Below are positions 1-7,725 of a stretch of 31,362 bases of DNA, one piece after another; within the stretch, counting starts at the first letter, position 1; each line of letters begins with the position of its first letter. The notes beneath the pieces are model-generated. The model saw only the letters and a program-made list of their open reading frames with translations, was not told the DNA's origin and searched no databases. The translations under genes and the position numbers were made by a program. The stretch lies in assembly GCA_020718785.1 (NCBI GenBank), contig DYRK01000004.1, forward strand, positions 1-31,362, read 5' to 3'. The stretch is from Desulfatirhabdium butyrativorans. Its GTDB lineage: Bacteria > Desulfobacterota > Desulfobacteria > Desulfobacterales > DYRK01.

Positions 1-161
1 TAGGGGCATGTCGGCGACATGCCCTGCCTCTGATTAACACACAATTTTTAAAAAATAATCAGAAAAAATAATTCCGTAGGGGCATGTCGGCGACATGCCC
101 TGCCTCTGATTAACACACAATTTTTAAAAAAAATAAAGGGCATGTCGCCGACATGCCCCTA
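1..161. repeat. Palindromic repeat cluster upstream of tupA
   Basis: A 24-nt near-palindrome containing GGCATGTCGGCGACATGCC occurs at 1-24 and 77-100, and inverted at 138-161. Bases 1 to about 54 are repeated directly at 77 to about 130 (including the CTGATTAACACACAA stretch). The 77-161 segment is therefore bounded by 24-nt inverted repeats, like a miniature inverted-repeat element, and it ends only 4 nt before the tupA Shine-Dalgarno. The cluster continues off the left edge. It may fold in the tupA leader, but nothing shows a regulatory role. Confidence 0.85.
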
Positions 162-175
162 CAAAAGGAGGAAGA

Positions 176-1084
176 ATGAAGAAAATTTTTTTTGCATTGG
201 CAGGTCTGCTGATTGCTGCCGGGTTCTTTGCCCTTGACGCAAAGGCAGAAGACAAAGTGATCAAAATGTCCACTACTACCAGCACCCAGTCTTCGGGACT
301 TCTGGATGTGCTTCTCCCTGAATTGAAGAAAGATACGGGAATTGAAGTCAAAGTCTTTGCCAAAGGAACAGGTGCGTCTATCCGTGACGGCATAGACGGC
401 AATGTTGATGTTATTTTTGTCCATGCCAAAGAGCGGGAAGAAAAATTTGTGGCAGACGGATATGGCACAAAGCGTTATGCAGTCATGCACAATGACTTTA
501 TCATCGCGGGTCCTGCAAAAGACCCCGCGGGGATCAAAGAAGCAAAAGATGCTGCCGAGGCATTGAAAAAAATCGTCGAAAGCGGAGCAATGTTTGTCTC
601 CCGAGGCGATGACAGCGGAACCCATACCAAGGAGCAGGAATTGTGGAAAGCTTCGGGGCTTGAACTGGAAACCGTTAAAAAGCCTGTAGTCAAAGAGGAT
701 GGGAAAGAGCAGGAAATCAGCTTTGTCTATCCCAAGACTATGGGAAAAAATTATGTTTCCATCGGGCAGGGAATGGGCAAAACCCTGACTTTTGCCGATG
801 AAAAACAGGCTTATACGCTGGCGGACCGGGGAACTTATATCAATTATAAGCTCGGACGCAAAGAAGGGCTTCAACTGGAAATTCTCTCCGAAGGAGATTC
901 CCGGCTTTTCAATGCTTACGGGGTGATTCCGGTCAATCCCAAGAAATTTCCTCATGTGAAATACGATCTTGCCGAGCAGTTTGCCCAATGGCTGATTTCC
1001 GAGAGAGGGCAGTCGGTGATCGCTCATTATCAGGTGATGGGAAAGCAGTTGTTCTATCCTGACGCTATTCCTGATGTTAAATAA
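176..1084 (+). CDS. tupA: Tungstate ABC transporter substrate-binding protein TupA
   Basis: Periplasmic binding protein that captures tungstate for an ABC importer; in anaerobes it supplies tungsten for tungstopterin enzymes. The 302-residue length suits the family. Residues 1-24 form a signal peptide (two lysines, a hydrophobic core, then AKAE). The mature protein opens with the TupA-type TTTSTQSSGLL oxyanion-binding segment and later has SRGDDSGTH. These separate it from ModA and WtpA. The ATG has an AGGAGG Shine-Dalgarno at 166-171. No tupB permease or tupC ATPase follows: the next gene is convergent and a palindrome lies between, so transporter partners must be to the left or elsewhere. 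TupA assignment is firm; substrate choice of tungstate over molybdate is from family knowledge. Confidence 0.92.
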   Translation: MKKIFFALAGLLIAAGFFALDAKAEDKVIKMSTTTSTQSSGLLDVLLPELKKDTGIEVKVFAKGTGASIRDGIDGNVDVIFVHAKEREEKFVADGYGTKRYAVMHNDFIIAGPAKDPAGIKEAKDAAEALKKIVESGAMFVSRGDDSGTHTKEQELWKASGLELETVKKPVVKEDGKEQEISFVYPKTMGKNYVSIGQGMGKTLTFADEKQAYTLADRGTYINYKLGRKEGLQLEILSEGDSRLFNAYGVIPVNPKKFPHVKYDLAEQFAQWLISERGQSVIAHYQVMGKQLFYPDAIPDVK

Positions 1085-1125
1085 GAGAGACTTTTTCTCG
1101 TTTTCTTGTTCCCAAGCCCCGGCTT

Positions 1126-1157
1126 TCTTGTTCCCAAGCCCCAGCTTGGGAACAAGA
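1126..1157. terminator. Perfect 14-bp inverted repeat between convergent genes (terminator-like)
   Basis: The arm TCTTGTTCCCAAGC at 1126-1139 and its complement at 1144-1157 form a strong hairpin with a 4-nt loop, between the stop of tupA and the stop of the convergent kinase gene. A partial extra copy of TTCCCAAGCCCCGGC lies just before it (about 1109-1123). The sequence belongs to a dispersed family also seen at 5860-5953 and 14822-14985. It could end transcription from both sides, but there is no clear T-run. Confidence 0.6.
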
Positions 1158-1169
1158 GTGCATAAGATT

Positions 1170-3974
1170 TTACTGCTTCTGCCGGATACTGGATTTCACC
1201 AGATCACGCACTTCGTTCAGCAGAGCTTCCTTTGTGTATGCCCCTTTCTGAAGAATTTTCTGCACCCGGCCGTTTAAGCGCAGACGATCTTCCTGTGAGA
1301 TGTCTTTGGCGGTGATGACTGCCACGGGAACAGACCGCCATGTCTCATGCTTCCTTATTTCATTTACAAACTGAAAGCCGTCCATCTCCGGCATCATCAG
1401 GTCAAGCAGAATCAGCGCGGGTCGGATTTCGCCAAGACGTTCCAGCGCAGTCCGTCCGTTCTCGGCTTCGGTCACTGCCCAGCCTTCTTTTTCCAGCATC
1501 CGCCGGAACATCTGCCGGGTAGCATTATCATCTTCCACCACAAGCACTGCGGAAGGCGGGGATTCGCTGCGGTATTTATGCAGAATCGAAAGCAGGCGGC
1601 TGCGGTCCACAGGCTTTATCATATATTCCGAGGCGCCCAGCGCGTAGCCCATGTTCCTGCTGTCTATAATAGTGAGCATAATCACCGGAATATCGGCTAA
1701 TTCAGGATCGGACTTGAACGCGGTCAGCACAGACCAGCCGTCCATGCCCGGCATCATCACATCCAAAGTGACGGCATCGGGACGGAATTCTTTTGCAGCT
1801 TTCAGCCCTTCCTCGCCTCCTGACGCGGTTTCCACCCGGAAGCCTTCTTTGCTGAGAAATCGCTTCATCATATCCCGCACATTTCTGTCATCGTCAATGA
1901 CCAAAACCGTGCTGGCGTTTTCAGGAAGTTCTTCAGCCGGCGATGACTCATCAGCCGGTTTCGTCCCGACCGGATCCGCAGATGTCTCAGGCTGAATTTC
2001 GGGGAGCGATACCGGAAGCCGGATAGTAAAGGCGGTTCCTTTTCCGTATTCGCTCTCTGCCCTTATGTCTCCGCCCATCATTTCACAGAATCGTTTGGTA
2101 ATAAGCAAACCCAGACCGGTTCCCCCGAATTTCCGTGTGGTTGAGGCATCGGCCTGGGAAAATGCCTGAAACAGCTTTCCCATCTGTTCGGGAGTCATTC
2201 CGATACCTGTGTCGCTGACCCTGAAAACAATCTGTTCTCCGGTTTGGGAAATCTCCCGGCTGACGCTCAGGCTGATCGCTCCGTTTTCGGTAAATTTGGA
2301 AGCATTGCTAAGCAGATTGAAGAGTCCCTGCCGCACTTTGGTCATATCTGTGTAAAGAGTTCCTATATCTTCAGGGCATGAGACATTCAGGGTATTGTTA
2401 TTTTTTTCCATAAGCGGATGAACCGTACTCACCACATCTCTGATCAGTTCACCGGCCTCGAAAGATTCGGGAAAAAGCTCCATCTTTCCGGCTTCGATTT
2501 TGGAAATATCGAGAATATCATTGATTAGAGAAAGGAGATGTTTGCCCGCGGACTGAATCTTCTGCAAATCAGGGATGGCAGATTCCAATGTGGCATCATC
2601 TCCCATGTCCTGGCCGTCTTCCACCAGCATTTCACTGTAGCCGATAATGGCATTGAGCGGAGTCCTGAGTTCATGACTCATATTTGCCAGAAACCCGCTT
2701 TTAGCCTGATTTGCAGTTTCGGCGGTCTCTTTGGCTTTTTTCAATTCTTCCTGAGCCTGTTTCCGCTCGGTGATTTCACGCCAGTTGACAATCATTCCGA
2801 TCAGTTCGGAGTCTTTTGCCGGTTTGTTGGCAATACATTCGAAACTGAGCCATGCGCTGTTTTTATGCCGAAACTGAAATTCCACGGCTCGAATCAGACC
2901 GGGATGCTGAATGACTTCTGTAAAAACCGCCCTGACTTCCGACAATTCATCGGGATGAATGAAGTCATAAATTTCTGTTCCGAGTAATTCTTCTGCCCCG
3001 TATCCCAATACTCGTTTCACCGAAGGACTCTCATAGCGGATCACTCCGTCATCGTTTAAAATCATAATGACATCCGAAGCATTCTCGATGAGAGAACGGA
3101 AACGCTCTTCGCTGCGTTGCAGGACGGTCATGGTCTGCCGAAGTTCCGAGACCATTTTGTTGAAGGCGTCTGCAAGACTGCCGAATTCATCCTTTCTGAA
3201 AATAGGAATATAGGTTTCCAGATTGCCGTTTTTGATCCGTTCCGCGCCCTCTGCAAGCATCCGTAAAGGAGAAGTCAGTCTTCGGGTCAGAAGCAGCAGC
3301 GCAATGGCTGTAATGAAGAGAACCGTAAAAGCCAGAAAGGTGACGTAAGATTTGATCTGTCTGACGCCGCCGTAAACCTCATCTTCCGGATCCATTGCGA
3401 AAATATACCATTCCCAAGCAGGGAAGTAGTCATACATCATCAGATGCGTCACCCCCTTTGAGGAATAGACAAAATTACTTCTGTCGGAAAGTCCGAAAAT
3501 ATCGGCAGACAGGTTGAAATTGAGAAAAGAGGCAATTTCGGATATTCGGGACACCAGGAGCGATTCCGAAGAATCGTCCGAGGAGGGTTTTTCGCTGATA
3601 ACATTTCGGAACCATTCCTCTTTTTTCAGACTGGTTCCTCTCAGAGAGGCATCCGGATGAGCGACGACAAATCCGTAGGCATTGACTACAAACATATATC
3701 CCTGTTTGCCTACGCTCACAGACTGCATGGCATCAATAGCGTCTGAACGTACCTGCTTCACCGCAATATCCGAATCGTCGATGCCGAGGTTTTTGATCAT
3801 GTCTTGATGGTCTTGGGCAACTTTTACCACTTCTGCCAGACGACCCTCCAGCCATGCTTTGCCCAGACTGGTCAAAGCCTGATAAGAAAAAAAATAACTC
3901 ATGCCTGCCGCGATGATCAGCGGAAAAATCACCAGCGGAAAAGTGGTCGCTAATATTTTGGTGTAAATCTTCAT
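1170..3974 (-). CDS. Hybrid sensor histidine kinase (Cache-HAMP-PAS-HisKA-HATPase-REC-REC)
   Basis: Membrane-bound hybrid kinase of 934 residues. In order: transmembrane helix (about 8-30), periplasmic Cache-type sensor (about 35-205, with GYMFVVNAYGFVVAHPD), second transmembrane helix (209-230), HAMP (231-283), PAS (288-405), HisKA with phospho-accepting H434 in NMSHELRTPLN, HATPase (N box NLLSNASKF near 553-561, G boxes DTGIGM and GGTGLGL), then two receiver domains with phospho-acceptors D738 and D858 in LDVMMPGMD and LDLMMPEMD. The tandem receivers suggest a phosphorelay, but there is no HPt domain or DNA-binding output in the window. The ATG lies 10 bp after the stop of the solute-binding protein gene, so the two are probably co-transcribed. 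The ribosome-binding region is made of the AGTGAGAA-type repeat. Confidence 0.93.
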   Translation of the reverse strand: MKIYTKILATTFPLVIFPLIIAAGMSYFFSYQALTSLGKAWLEGRLAEVVKVAQDHQDMIKNLGIDDSDIAVKQVRSDAIDAMQSVSVGKQGYMFVVNAYGFVVAHPDASLRGTSLKKEEWFRNVISEKPSSDDSSESLLVSRISEIASFLNFNLSADIFGLSDRSNFVYSSKGVTHLMMYDYFPAWEWYIFAMDPEDEVYGGVRQIKSYVTFLAFTVLFITAIALLLLTRRLTSPLRMLAEGAERIKNGNLETYIPIFRKDEFGSLADAFNKMVSELRQTMTVLQRSEERFRSLIENASDVIMILNDDGVIRYESPSVKRVLGYGAEELLGTEIYDFIHPDELSEVRAVFTEVIQHPGLIRAVEFQFRHKNSAWLSFECIANKPAKDSELIGMIVNWREITERKQAQEELKKAKETAETANQAKSGFLANMSHELRTPLNAIIGYSEMLVEDGQDMGDDATLESAIPDLQKIQSAGKHLLSLINDILDISKIEAGKMELFPESFEAGELIRDVVSTVHPLMEKNNNTLNVSCPEDIGTLYTDMTKVRQGLFNLLSNASKFTENGAISLSVSREISQTGEQIVFRVSDTGIGMTPEQMGKLFQAFSQADASTTRKFGGTGLGLLITKRFCEMMGGDIRAESEYGKGTAFTIRLPVSLPEIQPETSADPVGTKPADESSPAEELPENASTVLVIDDDRNVRDMMKRFLSKEGFRVETASGGEEGLKAAKEFRPDAVTLDVMMPGMDGWSVLTAFKSDPELADIPVIMLTIIDSRNMGYALGASEYMIKPVDRSRLLSILHKYRSESPPSAVLVVEDDNATRQMFRRMLEKEGWAVTEAENGRTALERLGEIRPALILLDLMMPEMDGFQFVNEIRKHETWRSVPVAVITAKDISQEDRLRLNGRVQKILQKGAYTKEALLNEVRDLVKSSIRQKQ

Positions 3975-4004
3975 TTCTCAATTCTCACTTTTCAATTCTC
4001 ACTT
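3975..4004. repeat. AGTGAGAA/TTGA-type short tandem repeat at an operon junction
   Basis: Read on the minus strand, this is AGTGAGAATTGAAA followed by AGTGAGAATTGAGA. It encodes the last residues (VRIEK) and the TGA stop of the solute-binding protein and also forms the leader of the kinase gene. The same repeat is at 12329-12388 and 14469-14548. Confidence 0.85.
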
Positions 4005-5625
4005 TCCTGCTCTTCTCCGTAATCAGCGGATAAAAAGCCGGGGAAGTGACAGAACTGTAGCCTAAGTCAAGAGAACGCCTGCGTGCATGAACCGGCTTCA
4101 GATAATGAATCGGATAGGCAATGCTATGGTCGAGAATTTTCAACTGGGCATAAGTCCAAAGTTTTATCTGTTTTTCAGGATTGACTTCCGCACGCGCCGC
4201 CTCGATGAGTTTGTCCGCTCCTGTATAATGGGAAAAATTGGCATCGGGTCTGCGCCCGGTTTTCACGGTGGCGTCTGAATGAAAAAAACGCGTCAGCACC
4301 GCATCCGCGTCCGGGCGCCAGGCAATGTAAATAACAAGAGGATTGGCATCCTGACGGATCAGCGAGTGCATGGAAGAATGAATCACGGCTCTGAGTTTGC
4401 ATTCGATTCCTATGGCAGCAAGCTGCGCTTTCATGCTTTCATAATATTTACGATAGGTCTGTCTTTCGGAAGTCACAATTTCCAAAGGAAAACCTTGAGG
4501 ATAACCGGCTTCTGCCATGAGTTTTTTGGCTTTTTCTGGATTTGCGGCATAATCCAGCCCGAACTCTCTGACTTTTTCTGTTTTCAGACCGCCGGTGAGA
4601 TATTGCGCGGGAACAGGGGCATAAATATTTTCGACCACCCGGGTGCCGAAAGCTTCTGCAAATGACTCTCTTCTGAGCGTATAGGCTACGGCTCTGCGAA
4701 TCCGGATATCATCGAAGGGATGAATTGAGGTATTGAAGTGAAGCATTACGGTTTCGCCGATGCCCTCCAGGTCAACCGCAATATCAGGGTCAACCGCAAT
4801 ATCAGGCAATTGCTCCATTTTCTCAATCCAGCGGGTATCGGCAATACCGTCAATCAAATCCAATCTTCCTGCTTTCAAACCCGCTTCCCGTTTGGCTATA
4901 TCGGGCATAAAAAGGATTTCCACGCCTTCCAGCGCAGGACATCCGCGGAAATATTGAGGATAGGCTTTCAGGCTGATTTTTTCCCCCGGTTCAAGGCTTT
5001 CGAACATAAAGGGACCTGTTCCCACAGGAGAGATTTTGAACTGCTCATATCCCATGGTCTCGATTGCCCTTTTGCTCACGATAAAGCCGCCGCTGTATGT
5101 AGTAATACGTGGCATAAAAAGGGAGCGGGAGATCGGCTTTTCCAGAATGATGCTGACCGTATAATCATCATCTTTCTTTTTTTCTACAGACATTCCGCTA
5201 TAGTCGCCGGCATATATGGGATTCACCGATTTGAAGGTTTTTTGCAGGGAAAAGACCACATCGTCTGGGGTGAGTTCATAGGGTTCAGTCATAGGACCGG
5301 GATGAAACATCACGCCTTTCCGCAAGTGAAATGTCCATAGCTGCCTGCCGCCGCTGATCATTTCGGGATCAGGAATATTTTCAGCCAGATCAGGTTCAAT
5401 CTCCTCTGGATGTCCGGGTTTGCACCGGAGCAGACGGCTGAACATCATTTCCGCAACGCTGCGGTCCTGGGATTCGGCGGCAAAATGAGGGTCCAGCATT
5501 TCCATATCTTTTGCATCCATTGCAAAGCGCAGAATGCCGGACTGTCCGCATGAGGCTGAATCAGGCAGACACAACAATACCGCTGTCAGCAGCAGCAATA
5601 TCAAAAAAAGAGTTTTATGTTTCAT
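3985..5625 (-). CDS. Orphan ABC transporter substrate-binding protein, family 5 (peptide/nickel type)
   Basis: Family-5 solute-binding protein (SBP_bac_5; oligopeptide, dipeptide or nickel type), 546 residues, exported to the periplasm. Residues 1-26 are a signal peptide with a long leucine-rich core. Family features include LDPHFAAESQDRSV near the start, ELTPDDVVFSLQKTF, and the later VRRAVAYTL-like segment IRIRRAVAYTLRRESF. A cysteine follows the signal core (SASC), but the -3 position is Ser, so a lipoprotein is not convincing. No permease or ATPase gene is nearby. The downstream partner is a Cache-domain hybrid kinase, so a role as a ligand-presenting co-receptor is possible (inference). 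An in-frame 18-bp tandem duplication gives a repeated IAVDPD. The last codons come from the AGTGAGAA repeat. Ligand unknown. Confidence 0.9.
   Translation of the reverse strand: MKHKTLFLILLLLTAVLLCLPDSASCGQSGILRFAMDAKDMEMLDPHFAAESQDRSVAEMMFSRLLRCKPGHPEEIEPDLAENIPDPEMISGGRQLWTFHLRKGVMFHPGPMTEPYELTPDDVVFSLQKTFKSVNPIYAGDYSGMSVEKKKDDDYTVSIILEKPISRSLFMPRITTYSGGFIVSKRAIETMGYEQFKISPVGTGPFMFESLEPGEKISLKAYPQYFRGCPALEGVEILFMPDIAKREAGLKAGRLDLIDGIADTRWIEKMEQLPDIAVDPDIAVDLEGIGETVMLHFNTSIHPFDDIRIRRAVAYTLRRESFAEAFGTRVVENIYAPVPAQYLTGGLKTEKVREFGLDYAANPEKAKKLMAEAGYPQGFPLEIVTSERQTYRKYYESMKAQLAAIGIECKLRAVIHSSMHSLIRQDANPLVIYIAWRPDADAVLTRFFHSDATVKTGRRPDANFSHYTGADKLIEAARAEVNPEKQIKLWTYAQLKILDHSIAYPIHYLKPVHARRRSLDLGYSSVTSPAFYPLITEKSRKVRIEK
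4771..4806. repeat. 18-bp perfect tandem duplication inside the solute-binding protein gene
   Basis: GTCAACCGCAATATCAGG occurs twice back to back (4771-4788 and 4789-4806). It keeps the frame and duplicates six residues. The perfect identity points to a recent slippage event. Confidence 0.95.
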
Positions 5626-5678
5626 AGTCAGATTGATGTCTTTGAGAAGTTATGAATTTGGAGTACCTTCCTGGACTG

Positions 5679-5707
5679 TCTATAAAAGAAAGTGATCTGA
5701 CTGTCAA
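5679..5707 (-). promoter_or_regulatory. Sigma70-type promoter for the solute-binding protein/kinase operon
   Basis: On the minus strand, TTGACA (5702-5707) is followed after exactly 17 bp by TATAGA (5679-5684), about 53 bp upstream of the ATG at 5625. The -35 is perfect and the -10 matches consensus at four of six positions. No operator was recognised around it. Confidence 0.6.
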
Positions 5708-5777
5708 GCAGCAATTCTCATTTTGAAAAACGGACTTGAACATTATCTGCGGAAACAGCCGGAATCTCCTTTTATGT

Positions 5778-5800
5778 AAAGCGGGTTTGAAACCCGCTTT
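5778..5800. repeat. Perfect palindrome AAAGCGGGTTT/AAACCCGCTTT
   Basis: Hairpin-forming palindrome with a core (GCGGGTTTGAAACCCGC) also present inside the nested repeat at 14822-14985. It sits upstream of the solute-binding protein promoter in an intergenic stretch with no gene. Confidence 0.8.
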
Positions 5801-5859
5801 AACGTGAGTTCGACATAAAAAATGACTGATTTTTAATATTGTCAGACGGATATATTTTC

Positions 5860-5953
5860 CTCGTTCCCAAGCCCCGGCTTCGGGCCGTCTCCCGTCACGG
5901 GAAGCCGGGGCTTCCCCGGCAAGTGCGTTCCCAAGCCGGGGCTTGGGAACGAG
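5860..5953. repeat. CGTTCCCAAGCC...GGCTTGGGAACG palindromic element
   Basis: Begins CTCGTTCCCAAGCCCCGGC and ends with its near-exact inverse GCCGGGGCTTGGGAACGAG. The middle holds further GC-rich inverted segments (CCCGTCACGGG, AGCCGGGGCTT) and a third CGTTCCCAAGCC. Same family as 1109-1157 and 14822-14985. With 5778-5800 and 5971-6066 it fills most of the 5708-6048 gap; no gene is seen there. Confidence 0.85.
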
Positions 5954-5970
5954 AAAAGCGCAGACAAAAT

Positions 5971-6066
5971 AAAAAATCTCCCCCGGATTCACCGCATGAC
6001 ACTTTTTTTTAATCCCGTATTTATCCGGGAAAGATGTCATGCGGCAGATCAGGGAGAGATTTTTTT
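5971..6066. repeat. Imperfect ~31-bp inverted repeat (miniature palindromic element)
   Basis: The left arm at 5971-6001 (AAAAAATCTC...CCGCATGACAC) and the right arm at about 6036-6066 (GTCATGCGGC...GAGATTTTTT) are imperfect inverses around a T-rich centre that also holds ATCCCG/CGGGA. The right arm overlaps the end of the dockerin gene reading frame. It could act as a terminator or be a small mobile repeat. Confidence 0.6.
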
Positions 6067-7116
6067 GAATTCAGACAGAATCGGCTTTTCAGCGGAGATG
6101 AGCCAGAATGTAAACGACTTCCGCCGTACCGATTTTTCCGTCTCCGTCCACATCCGCATTGAGATTGACGGTCTGAGGCGCAGAGATTGTGATTCCAGCC
6201 ATAATTCCGAAGCGATTCCGTCCATAATCTGCAAGGCAAAAACCGCATCGGCAGCCTCGACCTTGCCGTTTCCGTCAACATCGCCGGGAAGTTTTCCGGT
6301 GCAGGCGCAGGTGCAGGTCAGCGTGTATGTCGCCGGACTGCCCGAAGCATTGTGATTCACGGTCAATGTCGCTGTTCTGAGTCCGGCAGCGGCAGGCGTG
6401 CACTGAACCGTGAGATTCTGAGCGGCTCCGCCGTCCGCAAGGGTCAGGGTTGCGGGCGTAACCGAAAAATCACCCGGGTTTGCGCCGGCGAGAGCATGGC
6501 CTGCAACTTGCAATTCGGCATTGCCGGTCTCGCTGACAGCAAGAGCCGTGCTGACAGGCGATCCGACATTTGCCGTTCCGACATTGACTGTGCTGCCGGG
6601 AGCCGGACTTGAACCGTAACCCGGAGTTGCCGCAGCCGTTCCCGTACAGTTCAGCGTGTATGTCGCCGGACTGCCCGAAGCATTGTGATTCACGGTCAAT
6701 GTCGCTGTTCTGAGTCCGGCAGCGGCAGGCGTGCACTGAACCGTGAGATTCTGAGCGGCTCCGCCGTCCGCAAGGGTCAGGGTTGCGGGCGTAACCGAAA
6801 AATCACCCGGGTTTGCGCCGGCGAGAGCATGGCCTGCAACTTGCAATTCGGCATTGCCGGTCTCGCTGACAGCAAGAGCCGTGCTGGCCGGTGAACCGAC
6901 CGCTGCTGTTCCGACATTGATCGTGCTGCCGGATGCGGGACTTGAGCCGTAGCCGGGAGTGCATGGCAGATCCGCACCGCTACAGTCTTCATCAATGCCG
7001 TTGCCGCAGATTTCCGTAGCTCCTGGATTAATAGCCGGGTCGGTGTCGTCGCAGTCCTCAACAGAAGAATACGAGGCACACGCCGCTGCTGTTGCATTGG
7101 AATCACATCCGGACAC
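6049..7116 (-). CDS. Rearranged surface protein: MopE-like metal-binding motif, two HYDIN-like repeats, dockerin (probable pseudogene)
   Basis: The 355-residue frame starts at GTG with no signal peptide, so the N-terminus is probably lost. Seen in order: a cysteine-rich calcium-binding-type motif (EDCDDTDPAINPGATE, then GNGIDEDCSG; MopE-like), two nearly identical 111-residue immunoglobulin-like modules of the HYDIN/choice-of-anchor-D kind (repeating GSSPAPGSTVNVG, SVTPATLTLADGG, TVNHNASGSPATYTL), and a dockerin-like calcium loop GDVDGNGKVEAAD. After LQIMDGIA the frame is wrong: a 23-bp duplication (CCATAAT at 6199 and 6222) shifts it. Without those bases it would read IMAGITISAPQTV, then a second loop DVDGDGKIG, and stop near 6089. 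Intact relatives would be secreted and multi-domain; this copy is likely non-functional. Confidence 0.75.
   Translation of the reverse strand: MSGCDSNATAAACASYSSVEDCDDTDPAINPGATEICGNGIDEDCSGADLPCTPGYGSSPASGSTINVGTAAVGSPASTALAVSETGNAELQVAGHALAGANPGDFSVTPATLTLADGGAAQNLTVQCTPAAAGLRTATLTVNHNASGSPATYTLNCTGTAAATPGYGSSPAPGSTVNVGTANVGSPVSTALAVSETGNAELQVAGHALAGANPGDFSVTPATLTLADGGAAQNLTVQCTPAAAGLRTATLTVNHNASGSPATYTLTCTCACTGKLPGDVDGNGKVEAADAVFALQIMDGIASELWLESQSLRLRPSISMRMWTETEKSVRRKSFTFWLISAEKPILSEFKKISP
6318..6983. repeat. Tandem 333-bp (111-codon) repeat in the surface protein gene
   Basis: Two units of 333 bp start at 6318 and 6651. About the first 236 bp (6318-6553 and 6651-6886) read as identical, while the rest has drifted. 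Such identity indicates recent duplication or gene conversion. Confidence 0.9.
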
Positions 7117-7160
7117 ACTGCAATCTGAGGGAACAGATGTGAAGTAGAAGGCTAAAAAAG

Positions 7161-7271
7161 CCGACGGTCTGAGGCGCAGAGATTGTGATTCCAGCCATAA
7201 TCTTCAGGGCAAGAATCGCATCGGCAAGCTCGACCTTGCCGTTTCCGTCAACATCGCCGGGAAGTTTTCCG
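7161..7271 (-). pseudogene. Dockerin fragment (GDVDGNGKV...IMAGITISAPQTV)
   Basis: A copy of the dockerin coding segment of the neighbouring gene (compare 6165-6297) with both ends cut. It reads GKLPGDVDGNGKVELADAI and IMAGITISAPQTV, then loses homology at about 7161; on the other side homology ends at GGAAGTTTTCC near 7271. It lies out of frame with the downstream surface protein frame. It is a remnant of a second dockerin gene or a scar of recombination between dockerin repeats, and it preserves the un-shifted sequence of the damaged copy. Confidence 0.7.
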
Positions 7272-7283
7272 AATAAAATAAGA

Positions 7284-7490
7284 ATGTTATCAGATAAGCC
7301 GAAAAGTGATAATCCCCAGAACAATGAAACTGCCCCATGCGCTGAAAAAGCTTTTGTTGATATTGAGAAACTTCGAGGCTATTGTCTGAACCTAGCCTAT
7401 GAAAGAGGCAAAAACCCGTTGTCCTGGGGCATAACAGTTTTTCTTCAAAACTCTTGCAAATCTCCGCAAATCATTGTATCATGTCTTTAA
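7284..7490 (+). pseudogene. Short DUF6883-like remnant
   Basis: A 68-residue frame starting MLSDKPKSDNPQNN. Its middle, VDIEKLRGYCLNLAYERGK, resembles the KLRxYxLNxxHxRGxxKAxxF start of small DUF6883-type proteins often found in toxin or phage-related contexts. After RGK the match is poor and the frame stops early. There is no clear Shine-Dalgarno. I read it as a decayed fragment rather than a working gene. From here to 7601 I see nothing else. Confidence 0.3.
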
Positions 7491-7601
7491 GACTGATGGA
7501 CTCTTGATAATCAAGTCTTTTTGTTCCCGAAAAAAACTCAGGAACGCTATGTGATGGTCGGTGTCAGGTTCATAATCAGGTTTTAAAAAACTCGAATTTT
7601 A

Positions 7602-7690
7602 ATAACTCACGTTACGCAACTGTCATTCCTGCTTTCGCAGGAATGACAGCGGGACGTCTGATTTACGTCCGGCTGCGTAACATCAGTTAA
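7602..7690. repeat. ~90-bp miniature element with TAACTCACGTTACGCA ends
   Basis: Left end ATAACTCACGTTACGCAAC and right end GGCTGCGTAACATCAGTTAA are imperfect inverted repeats. The centre holds another palindrome (TGTCATTCCTGC/GCAGGAATGACA). A related element with the same ends but a different core is at 10578-10669. It lies 35 bp before the aminopeptidase start and could affect that gene's promoter. Confidence 0.8.
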
Positions 7691-7725
7691 TAAACCATAA
7701 CTGATGATAACTGCAGGATACAATA

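Noticed and set aside
1..175. Molybdenum/tungsten cofactor riboswitch upstream of tupA
   Set aside because: The structure comes from repeated palindromes present several times in the segment; no conserved riboswitch core was recognised, and such riboswitches are not needed to explain it.
2538..2987. 149-residue plus-strand frame inside the kinase gene
   Set aside because: Antisense shadow of the PAS/HisKA coding region with no start signal or recognisable domain.
3985..5625. Lipoprotein call for the solute-binding protein
   Set aside because: The cysteine after the signal core is preceded by SAS, without the usual Leu at -3, so a conventional signal peptide is more likely.
7103..7324. 73-residue minus-strand frame as an intact gene
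   Set aside because: Its centre is a dockerin fragment cut at both ends, with unrelated out-of-frame sequence on each side.
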